DNA from: Candidatus Kerfeldbacteria bacterium RIFOXYC2_FULL_38_9
GTDB taxonomy: Bacteria > Patescibacteriota > Patescibacteriia > UBA9570 > XYC2-FULL-38-9
Length of the DNA: 9,972 nucleotides
NCBI GenBank assembly: GCA_001818355.1
Contig: MHKJ01000020.1
Location: 623-10,594, forward strand
Direction of reading: 5' to 3'
Position numbers and translations under genes: made by a program. Positions 1-5,713 of this stretch are shown here, one piece after another. Every line of letters begins with the position of its first letter. Positions within the stretch are counted from its first letter, which is position 1. The notes below the pieces were generated by a model that was not told the origin of the DNA, ran no database searches, and was given only the letters and a program-made list of their open reading frames with translations.

Positions 1-12
1 CTATTTAAAATC

Positions 13-525
13 ATGACTATGATTTTTCCCAAAAATAAACCGTTTTCCAAGAATTCCGCTTTTTCTTTGGTGCTTTTGATTAAAACTGGACATTTAATTA
101 ACACCAGTTTGAACCAAGCATTAAGCCGAAAAAACTTAACTTTTAATCAAGTGCAAATTTTATTTTTGTTGCATACTCATCAGCATAAAAATAAGACGCT
201 TTCTTTGCGTCGTTTAAGCCAGGTGCTGATGGTTTCTTTGCCTAATGTTACCGGCTTGATTGATCGTTTGGAAAGAGATAAATATTTAGCGCGCCAAAAG
301 GCGGTGGATGACAGACGACGAAGTGATTTGCAATTAACCCCAAAAGGAGAAAAAACCGTTCATCAAATAATGAAAAATTGGCCGCCGCCAGAATTAAAAG
401 AGCTGGATAAAATTTTTATTCAGCTATCTAAAAAAGAAAAAGAGGTTTTTTTATCAGTATTGATGAAAATCATGGAGGTTAGCCATAAGCAATGCCACGC
501 GCGTTGTCATGCGGACAAAATTTGA
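13..525 (+). CDS. MarR-family winged-helix transcriptional regulator
   Basis: A 170-residue protein with MarR-family architecture. MarR proteins are dimeric DNA-binding regulators, usually repressors whose binding is relieved by a ligand or by oxidation. The winged helix spans about residues 43-115. The recognition-helix region (LSQVLMVSLPNVTGLIDRL, about 68-86) is followed by the wing signature DDRRR (99-103) and LTPKGEK (108-114), which are hallmarks of the family. N- and C-terminal helices (about 15-40 and 125-157) would form the dimer interface. The C-terminus is unusual: residues 161-166 read CHARCH, a Cys/His cluster that could bind metal or sense redox state (inference). ATG codons lie at 13 and 19. 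The frame is open to the left edge, so the start could lie further upstream, and no Shine-Dalgarno is visible in the 12 bases available. The gene converges on mfd and its last five codons plus stop overlap mfd's 3' end. Its target cannot be deduced here. Confidence 0.86.
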   Translation: MTMIFPKNKPFSKNSAFSLVLLIKTGHLINTSLNQALSRKNLTFNQVQILFLLHTHQHKNKTLSLRRLSQVLMVSLPNVTGLIDRLERDKYLARQKAVDDRRRSDLQLTPKGEKTVHQIMKNWPPPELKELDKIFIQLSKKEKEVFLSVLMKIMEVSHKQCHARCHADKI

Positions 526-3509
526 ATTAGCTCTTTTAGTTTTTCTACCCAGTTTTCGCCTAATATTTTTGTGGTAGAGCGAATTTTAAAAACCGGGGAA
601 TTTTTTTCAAAAACAGGCTCCCATTCTTTTGGTAGTTGAGAGGGGATTTTTTCTGTTAATAGCGTTAAACGCTCAGAATGCAAATTATTATGGGCATTGG
701 GATAAAGAGTGTTGATAGCCAATAGAGGAGAGGTGCTGGCTAAAATTTTAATTTCCAAAAGATCAAATAAATTGGATAATAACGGATGTAATTGACCGTC
801 TTTTTGCAATTGAGCCTGTTCCGCCAACTCCGTTTTTTTTTGTAAAAGTTCTGCGCGGTCTGTAATATAAGCTAAGCGTTGGTAAAGCAAAATACGCTCT
901 TCACTGTTTGTCAGTATTTTTTCGGGAATTCTGCCCTCTAGAGGTAAATCAATAGGCAGGTCTCTTAAAATTTGCGGTTCTACGCCTTCCAGTTCGTACA
1001 GCGCCTGGTTTAAGAGACGCAGATATAAGTTCAAACCTATTTTAGACGCGTGGCCGTGCTGTTCTTTTCCTAAAATGTTGCCCACCCCTCTGATTTCCAT
1101 ATCTTTCATAGCCAGCTCAAATCCGGCGCCAAGTTTTTGGGTATCTTGCAAAGCCAGAAATCTTTTTTTTACGTCGCCTGAGAGCATCTTTTCCGTGTAA
1201 AAGAAAAAAGCATATCCTTGGCGATCACTTCTGCCCACCCGGCCTTTTAGTTGATAAAGTTCAGCCAGCCCAAAATTTGAGGCGTTTTCCACAATAATCG
1301 TATTGGCGTTAGGAATGTCCAACCCATTTTCCACAATAGTGGTGGCCAGTAAAATATCAATTTTGCCGGTGTCAAAGTCATGCATTACTTGGCCCAAATC
1401 TTGAGGAGTCATTTGTCCGTGAGCCACGCCCAAACGCGCCTGGGGAAACAGTTTTTGCAACTGTTGCTGTCTGTGGTTGATAGACAAGACGCGGTTATAA
1501 ACATAATAAACTTGTCCTTGTCTTTGCAGTTCTGCTTTAATAGCCGCTTGTATGTTTTGTTCTTTTAAGGGCTGGATATTTAAAACTACCGCGCGTCTTT
1601 TTTCCGGTGGAGTAAAAATGGTTGAAATATCACGCACACTGCTAAGAGATAAATTTAAAGTGCGCGGAATGGGGGTGGCGGTCATGGTTAGCGCATGGAC
1701 GTTTTCTCGCGTTTTTTTAAGTCGTTCTTTAATATTTACCCCAAACCGTTGTTCTTCATCAATGATGAGAAGTCCTAATTTTTTAAATTGCACATCTGCA
1801 GAAACCAAACGGTGTGTGCCAATAACAATATCCACTTTGCCGGTTTTGATTTTTACTAAAACTTCTTTTTGTTTTTGTTTCAAACAGGCGCGGCTTAATA
1901 ATTCTACGGAAATATTAAAAGTTTTAAGACGCTCTTGAAAGGTGTCGAAGTGCTGTTGGGCTAAAATAGTGGTGGGAGCCAACAAAGCTACTTGATGACC
2001 ATTAAGAGCCGTTTTAAAGGCGGTTCTTAAAGCCACTTCGGTTTTGCCAAAACCCACGTCTCCACACAATAAGCGATCCATGGGCCGTTGTTGAACAATA
2101 TCTTTATACACCTCTTGTAAAGCAGTTTCTTGATCAGCGGTTAAACTAAAGGAACAGTTGGCGCTGAATTCTTCTTCTGGTATTTGATAGGTTACAATTT
2201 GTTGGGCCACCGCCTTATGTCGCCTCGCATATAGCTCTAGCAGTTCATTAGCCAACTGCCAAGAATCTTCTTGTACTTTATGAACAACCTCTATCCAAGA
2301 AGCGCCGGCCAGACGTTGCAGGCGGGGATGAGCTTCTCCTATATATTTATCCACCACCTCGGCTTGTTCTACCGGTACATAAATTTTATCTTGCCCGGCA
2401 TATTCCAAAACAAAATAATCCCGCAATTTTTTATTAACATGCATAGTCGTCATGCCGCCAAAGCGCGCAATGCCGTGGTGTAAATGCACCACATAATCAC
2501 CGGTGGTAATTTTTTGTAAAAGCGTTTGGCGTAATTTGGATATTTTTTTGTTTTGTTTTTGTTCTGCCAAACCAATCGTGGCATCAGTTAAAACCAGGAT
2601 GTTATTGTTTTGATGCACAAAGCCGGGGCTGGGGATTTTGATGGGAATAATTTTTAGCGTTAAATTTCCGGAAAAGATTTTTTTTATTTTTTCCGGTTCT
2701 TCGGTAAACGCAAAAATCGTCTTGTTTTTCCCGTCTTTTTGCAGTTCTTGATAGCGTAAATGATAGGCCTTGGTCTGGTGATAGCCAACATTAAAGGCTT
2801 CCTTGCTTATCAGGGGTGTTATCAATATTTTGTTGATTAGCAGAGGATTTTCAATTTCGGCATGGTAGTCAATCAGGGCTGTGTCTTTTGGTAAATAATC
2901 GGTAACCGCGCTCCGGCCTTTGAGGTTAAGCGCGGGAATGTCAATTTTTTTTAAAGAACGTTTTTGTTGGCCGGAAATTAAATCAAAAATAAATATTTTT
3001 TCAATTTTATTTTCGTTAAATATCAAACGAGTGGGCTGAGTTAAATAAAGATCCAAAATTTCTCCTCGTCCGGCCCAAGTGCCGGGAAAATTGGCGGTCT
3101 TACCGCGTTCAAAACCGTTTAAAGCTAAAAATTCTTGAACGGTTTGCAAATCAATTTTTTCATTAACGTTAAGGCTCAGTAAATTTTTTGCCATCGTTTG
3201 CGGATCAGGAAATATTTTTTCTGTAAAAGTATTTTTGGTGCTAACAATAATATTGCTGGCCAATTCAGCCGCAGAGGATTGTGTTATTTTTAACAAGTTA
3301 AAGAGGTTGTTTTCCCAGATAATAATTTCTTTTTTTTGAGAGTCAAAAAAAGGGAAAGATTTAATAAAAATCTCTTGTTCACTAAAAGTGTTCATCACCA
3401 CAAAAACCGCCTTTTTCATAAAGAAGGGGGTGGTGGCCAGATAGTGCGCCAGAGCTAAGGGGTTGGGTATTTGTCCTAGGTGGCTGTGATTGTTTTCTGG
3501 TTTTGTCAT
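507..3509 (-). CDS. mfd: Transcription-repair coupling factor Mfd, compact form
   Basis: Mfd is a cytoplasmic dsDNA translocase that binds RNA polymerase stalled at lesions, pushes it off DNA and recruits UvrA for nucleotide excision repair. Visible domains in order: a UvrB-homology module with the conserved GRGEILDLY strand (147-155); the RNA-polymerase-interacting domain beginning near DYVVHLHHGIARF (338-350); a superfamily 2 helicase core with Walker A GDVGFGKT (483-490), DEEQ box (584-587), TMTATPIPRT (608-617) and motif VI QLKGRVGRSDRQG (753-765); a GNILGKEQHGH segment (810-820) typical of Mfd/RecG; and a C-terminal domain (about 860-1000) corresponding to the autoinhibitory D7. At 1000 residues it is about 150 shorter than E. 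coli Mfd. From spacing remembered for E. coli, most of the loss lies between the UvrB-like module and the polymerase-interacting domain. Start chosen as the first ATG of the frame, about 28 bp downstream of a TATAAT box. No Shine-Dalgarno is present. Stop is TGA, overlapping marR. Confidence 0.98.
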   Translation of the reverse strand: MTKPENNHSHLGQIPNPLALAHYLATTPFFMKKAVFVVMNTFSEQEIFIKSFPFFDSQKKEIIIWENNLFNLLKITQSSAAELASNIIVSTKNTFTEKIFPDPQTMAKNLLSLNVNEKIDLQTVQEFLALNGFERGKTANFPGTWAGRGEILDLYLTQPTRLIFNENKIEKIFIFDLISGQQKRSLKKIDIPALNLKGRSAVTDYLPKDTALIDYHAEIENPLLINKILITPLISKEAFNVGYHQTKAYHLRYQELQKDGKNKTIFAFTEEPEKIKKIFSGNLTLKIIPIKIPSPGFVHQNNNILVLTDATIGLAEQKQNKKISKLRQTLLQKITTGDYVVHLHHGIARFGGMTTMHVNKKLRDYFVLEYAGQDKIYVPVEQAEVVDKYIGEAHPRLQRLAGASWIEVVHKVQEDSWQLANELLELYARRHKAVAQQIVTYQIPEEEFSANCSFSLTADQETALQEVYKDIVQQRPMDRLLCGDVGFGKTEVALRTAFKTALNGHQVALLAPTTILAQQHFDTFQERLKTFNISVELLSRACLKQKQKEVLVKIKTGKVDIVIGTHRLVSADVQFKKLGLLIIDEEQRFGVNIKERLKKTRENVHALTMTATPIPRTLNLSLSSVRDISTIFTPPEKRRAVVLNIQPLKEQNIQAAIKAELQRQGQVYYVYNRVLSINHRQQQLQKLFPQARLGVAHGQMTPQDLGQVMHDFDTGKIDILLATTIVENGLDIPNANTIIVENASNFGLAELYQLKGRVGRSDRQGYAFFFYTEKMLSGDVKKRFLALQDTQKLGAGFELAMKDMEIRGVGNILGKEQHGHASKIGLNLYLRLLNQALYELEGVEPQILRDLPIDLPLEGRIPEKILTNSEERILLYQRLAYITDRAELLQKKTELAEQAQLQKDGQLHPLLSNLFDLLEIKILASTSPLLAINTLYPNAHNNLHSERLTLLTEKIPSQLPKEWEPVFEKNSPVFKIRSTTKILGENWVEKLKELIQILSA

Positions 3510-3537
3510 TTACTTTATTATTTTAGCTTTTTTTGTG

Positions 3538-3566
3538 ATTATAAGCAATTTATGCGCTGATGTTAT
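3538..3566 (-). promoter_or_regulatory. Predicted mfd promoter
   Basis: On the - strand a perfect TATAAT (3543 to 3538) is preceded, after exactly 17 bp, by ATAACA (3566 to 3561; four of six matches to TTGACA). Transcription would begin near 3531 and give mfd a 5' leader of about 20 nt without a ribosome binding site. Its -35 box directly abuts that of the rightward promoter at 3567. Confidence 0.6.
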
Positions 3567-3595
3567 TTGACTGATTAACAATGATGGTTTAACTT
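3567..3595 (+). promoter_or_regulatory. Predicted rightward promoter for the small RNA
   Basis: TTGACT (3567-3572, five of six matches to the -35 consensus) is followed by a 17-bp spacer and TAACTT (3590-3595), which keeps the three most conserved -10 positions (T1, A2, T6). The expected transcript start is near 3602, just before the GC-rich hairpin. The promoter is divergent from and adjacent to the mfd promoter, so the two could interfere or share a regulator. It is a sequence match only. Confidence 0.5.
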
Positions 3596-3601
3596 ATCTG
3601 T

Positions 3602-3688
3602 GTTGGAGGCGTGACCGGTCTAGGGCCGGACGGCGCGCCTCCTTGTTTTAACAGGGGCGAAAGGAGGATTTCTGCCCCTCTTTTTTTT
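3602..3688 (+). ncRNA. Candidate structured small RNA or rarA leader, unassigned family
   Basis: This GC-rich island in an AT-rich gap is bounded by a promoter and an intrinsic terminator, predicting a transcript of about 87 nt. Hairpin 1 pairs GGAGGCG (3605-3611) with CGCCTCC (3636-3642). Inside it CCGGTC (3615-3620) pairs with GGCCGG (3624-3629), including one G-U pair, around a UAG loop, leaving an internal loop TGA/ACGGCG. After a short linker comes the terminator hairpin (3653-3679). The 3' side of hairpin 1 gives CCTCCTT (3638-3644), a perfect complement of AAGGAGG (3661-3667) at the terminator tip, so an alternative fold or kissing interaction is possible. No start codon with sensible spacing follows the GGAGG motifs, so a leader peptide is not evident. 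I do not recognise it as SRP RNA, 6S, tmRNA, RNase P or tRNA. It may be an independent sRNA, or an attenuator of rarA if the terminator leaks. Confidence 0.5.
3653..3688 (+). terminator. Strong intrinsic terminator upstream of rarA
   Basis: AGGGGC-GAAA (3653-3662) pairs with TTTC (3669-3672), a bulged T (3673) and GCCCCT (3674-3679) around a GGAGGA loop, giving about 10 bp of stem. One C and eight T residues (3681-3688) follow. The shape is that of a rho-independent terminator on the + strand. It lies before rarA rather than after a protein gene, so it must end the short rightward transcript that begins near 3602. Confidence 0.85.
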
Positions 3689-3700
3689 AGTTAGTTTTTT

Positions 3701-3709
3701 TGTTATGAT
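3701..3709 (+). promoter_or_regulatory. Extended -10 promoter of rarA (near-leaderless start)
   Basis: TGTTATGAT (3701-3709) is an extended -10 element: TG, one base, then TATGAT with five of six consensus matches. The upstream region is the terminator's T tract, so no proper -35 is seen, as is common for extended -10 promoters. Transcription would begin about 3715-3718, immediately before the ATG at 3720. This makes the ATG at 3705, which lies within the -10 box, an unlikely start. Confidence 0.5.
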
Positions 3710-3719
3710 ATTAAAACTT

Positions 3720-4889
3720 ATGGATAATCTATTTCAACAAGGCTTGTCCGCCACCACTCCTTTGGCTGAGAGAATGCGGCCGCATGATTTTTCAGATTTT
3801 GTTGGCCAAGAAAAACTGTTGGGCAAAGATTCTTTTTTACGCCAGGCTTTGGAACGAGACGAAGTTCCTTCGATGATTTTATGGGGACCTCCCGGTTGCG
3901 GCAAAACCACCTTGGCATCTATTATCGCCAGTAAAACCAAAAGTCGCTTTCAACAACTTTCCGCGGTGGCTTCCGGTAAAAAAGATTTAATTGCCATTGT
4001 GGAAGAAGCTAAAAAACAGCAAGAGTTTTATCATAAAAACACCTTGTTGTTTGTGGACGAAATTCACCGCTGGAGCAAAGCCCAACAAGATGCACTGCTT
4101 CCTGCTGTGGAAAAAGGCGTAATCACTTTAATCGGCGCCACCACGGAAAATCCTTCTTTTGAAGTGATCTCGGCTCTGCTTTCCCGTACTAAAGTGTTTG
4201 TTTTGGAACAATTAAACACCGCCGATCTTTTACGCATCATCAAACGCGCCGCTAAAGTTTTAAAACTTACTGTTAATAAAGAGGTGGCTGTGTATTTGGC
4301 CGCGCTGGCCAACGGAGACGCGCGTGCGGTTTTAAATACCATGGAATTTTTAGGTAAAAAATCTCAAAAAATTACCAAGGAACTTATTAAATCAGCTATT
4401 GCCAAAACCCTGGTTTATGATAAAGACGGAGAACAGCACTATAATCTTATTTCCGCTTTGCACAAATGTATGCGCGCCAGTGATCCCAACGCGGCTTTAT
4501 ATTGGTTGGGACGAATGTTGATCGCCGGAGAAGATCCTTTGTATATTGCGCGCCGGGTTATTCGTTTTGCCAGCGAAGACATCGGCAACGAACGGCCCAC
4601 AGGTTTGGTTTTGGCCGTGGCCGCTTATCAGGCTTGTCATTTTTTAGGCATGCCCGAGTGTAACTTGGCTTTGGCGCAAGCTGTGGAATATTGCGCTCGT
4701 GCTCCCAAGTCGCGCCAACTGGATGAGGCCATGGCGGCGATTAGGCAAGATATTGAAAATTTTCCCAACGAAGGCGTACCTATGCATTTGCGCAACGCAC
4801 CCACCAAACTAATGCAAGAACTGGGTTATGGCAAGCGCACTCAATTATCTAATCTGCCGGCCAATCTGCAAAAACGAAAATATCTATAA
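3720..4889 (+). CDS. rarA: Replication-associated recombination protein A (RarA/MgsA), AAA+ ATPase
   Basis: RarA is a homotetrameric cytoplasmic clamp-loader-like ATPase that acts at stalled forks and SSB-coated ends (family knowledge; bacterial relative of WRNIP1 and Mgs1). From the ATG at 3720 the protein has 389 residues, within about 60 residues of typical RarA length. It opens MDNLFQQ, followed by PLAERMRP and FVGQEKLLG, as family members do. Walker A GPPGCGKTT is at 56-64, Walker B LLFVDEIHR at 109-117, sensor 1 GATTENPS at 139-146, the arginine finger LLSR ends at 156, and sensor 2 GDAR is at 199-202. The C-terminal part contains the RarA-specific YDKDGEQHYN and GEDPLYIARRVIRFASEDIGN segments (tetramerisation region). 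An in-frame ATG at 3705 adds five residues, but it sits inside the predicted -10 box and neither start has a Shine-Dalgarno. Arginine codons are mostly CGN (20 of 22 by hand count), unlike the giant gene downstream. Confidence 0.97.
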   Translation: MDNLFQQGLSATTPLAERMRPHDFSDFVGQEKLLGKDSFLRQALERDEVPSMILWGPPGCGKTTLASIIASKTKSRFQQLSAVASGKKDLIAIVEEAKKQQEFYHKNTLLFVDEIHRWSKAQQDALLPAVEKGVITLIGATTENPSFEVISALLSRTKVFVLEQLNTADLLRIIKRAAKVLKLTVNKEVAVYLAALANGDARAVLNTMEFLGKKSQKITKELIKSAIAKTLVYDKDGEQHYNLISALHKCMRASDPNAALYWLGRMLIAGEDPLYIARRVIRFASEDIGNERPTGLVLAVAAYQACHFLGMPECNLALAQAVEYCARAPKSRQLDEAMAAIRQDIENFPNEGVPMHLRNAPTKLMQELGYGKRTQLSNLPANLQKRKYL

Positions 4890-4906
4890 AACTGAAATTT
4901 GTTTTT

Positions 4907-4924
4907 CCTATCATTTATGATAGG
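4907..4924. repeat. Perfect palindrome between rarA and the HEPN gene
   Basis: CCTATCATTTATGATAGG forms a 7-bp stem with a TTTA loop, in the 89-bp gap between the convergent 3' ends of rarA and the HEPN gene. Neither strand has a T tract after it, so it is not a canonical intrinsic terminator. It could be a weak bidirectional transcript-end structure or a protein-binding site. A looser inverted repeat, AATCAAT (4934-4940) with ATTGATT (4966-4972), lies beside it. Confidence 0.45.
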
Positions 4925-4978
4925 CTTAAGGCAAATCAATGATATGCAAAAATACACTTTAAATAATTGATTAAAAGA

Positions 4979-5353
4979 TTATTTTATATTTTTTTCTAAT
5001 GAAGATAGTAGTTTTTTAAACAGGGGAAGATAGTTTGGCAGTCTTTTATAAACTTCTTCAGCTGTAGTTTCATTATAAGTATGAGAAGTTAAATTTCTGT
5101 CTTCCATGATAGCAATCCACCTTTCGTCATCTTCTACTAATTCAAAAGAAAAAGCTTCTTTTAAACATTGTTTTGGAGAACGACAAACAATTTCTTCGTT
5201 ACGTAAAAATTTTTGAATAGATTTCCAAGCCAACTCTGTGGTAAATTCAAATCTTTGAATCGATGCGTCATGTATGGAAATACTGGGTTTTTCTTGTAAA
5301 ATTTCTTCAAAACGTTGTACGGAAAGTTTAAACGATTCGATTATTTCTTTCAT
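4979..5353 (-). CDS. HEPN-domain protein, HI0074-like nucleotidyltransferase partner (HepT-like)
   Basis: A 124-residue, all-helical HEPN protein. It matches the HI0074-type family of nucleotidyltransferase substrate-binding proteins: RFEFTTELAWKSIQKFL (34-50), SPKQCLKEAF (59-68) and EDRNLTSHTYNE (84-95) are characteristic. The last contains RX4HXY (R86, H91, Y93), the motif of HEPN ribonuclease toxins. In characterised type VII toxin-antitoxin pairs the partner MNT enzyme AMPylates the tyrosine of this motif and silences the toxin. The gene is second in a two-gene operon. Its ATG overlaps the TGA of the nucleotidyltransferase gene in ATGA, implying translational coupling, and there is no Shine-Dalgarno. 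Family assignment is firm. Toxin activity is inferred from intact catalytic residues, and some HI0074-type proteins have no proven toxicity. Confidence 0.92.
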   Translation of the reverse strand: MKEIIESFKLSVQRFEEILQEKPSISIHDASIQRFEFTTELAWKSIQKFLRNEEIVCRSPKQCLKEAFSFELVEDDERWIAIMEDRNLTSHTYNETTAEEVYKRLPNYLPLFKKLLSSLEKNIK

Positions 5354-5634
5354 ATTTTTTTGGCATGTATTAAAGCGTATTTTTTAAATCTATCATCAAC
5401 AGCATTTAGATCTACAATATCGATTGAGCGTAGAGTGGGAATGTTTTCTATTTCTTGTTTTATTTTTATCATAACGGAAAAAGGAATTTTTTGTTTATCA
5501 AGAATACCAATATCAATATCAGACGTGGGTAAGGCGGTATTATTTGTCCATGAACCAAAAAGCACTACGCTTTGGGGGCGAGCATTTTTTTTAATAATTT
5601 TAGCGGCGTCGGTAATGATTTTATTAACTTCCAT
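5350..5634 (-). CDS. Minimal nucleotidyltransferase (MNT), MntA-like antitoxin candidate
   Basis: A 94-residue minimal nucleotidyltransferase of the DNA polymerase beta superfamily. The core motif GSX10DXD is complete: G27-S28 in VVLFGSWT, then D39 and D41 in SDIDIG. A third acidic residue, D72 in IDIVDL, completes the expected metal-binding triad, so it should be active. It matches HI0073-like proteins, always short and found directly before a HEPN partner. In type VII toxin-antitoxin systems such enzymes transfer AMP to the HEPN toxin's tyrosine. The start is the ATG at 5634, with no Shine-Dalgarno upstream. It is divergent from the giant gene across 79 bp. A TTGTCA (5682 to 5677, - strand) could be a -35 box, but no well-spaced -10 was found. 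Alternative role: an orphan adenylyltransferase acting on another substrate. Confidence 0.94.
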   Translation of the reverse strand: MEVNKIITDAAKIIKKNARPQSVVLFGSWTNNTALPTSDIDIGILDKQKIPFSVMIKIKQEIENIPTLRSIDIVDLNAVDDRFKKYALIHAKKI

Positions 5635-5675
5635 ACTAATTTATAATTTAACATACTTGTAAACAAAAACCAAAT

Positions 5676-5704
5676 TTGACAAGATGAGAAAAATATGATA
5701 TATT
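5676..5704 (+). promoter_or_regulatory. Near-consensus promoter of the giant gene, leaderless layout
   Basis: A perfect TTGACA (5676-5681), a 17-bp spacer and TATATT (5699-5704, five of six matches) make this the best promoter in the window. A start of transcription near 5711 leaves only about three nucleotides before the ATG at 5714, with no Shine-Dalgarno, so a leaderless mRNA is predicted. The -35 box overlaps, on the other strand, a TTGTCA pointing towards the MNT/HEPN operon, so a single bound protein could affect both directions. Confidence 0.75.
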
Positions 5705-5713
5705 TATAATAAT

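Noticed and set aside
507..525. TGA recoded to glycine or tryptophan (Gracilibacteria or Mycoplasma type code)
   Set aside because: TGA ends marR, mfd and the MNT gene at family-typical positions, and no internal TGA occurs in the long genes.
1380..1938. Two + strand open frames opposite mfd
   Set aside because: They are antisense shadows of the conserved helicase core, with no family resemblance.
3605..3642. tRNA-like start: 7-bp acceptor-like stem GGAGGCG/CGCCTCC followed by TG, as in a serine tRNA
   Set aside because: Only 24 nt separate the arms. There is no anticodon arm, no T arm and no CCA, so it is a simple hairpin.
3602..3688. Small SRP RNA (4.5S)
   Set aside because: The conserved GGAAGGAAGCAGCC-type tip is absent. 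GAAAGGAGGATTTC only superficially resembles it, and it lies in a terminator.
3718..4342. Three - strand open frames opposite rarA
   Set aside because: They are shadows of a strongly conserved AAA+ gene, and their sequences look random.
4907..4924. Intrinsic terminator of rarA or the HEPN gene
   Set aside because: No T tract follows the hairpin on either strand. It is kept only as a palindrome.
5315..5662. + strand open frame of 115 codons across the MNT/HEPN junction
   Set aside because: It is antisense to two motif-complete genes and has no independent support.
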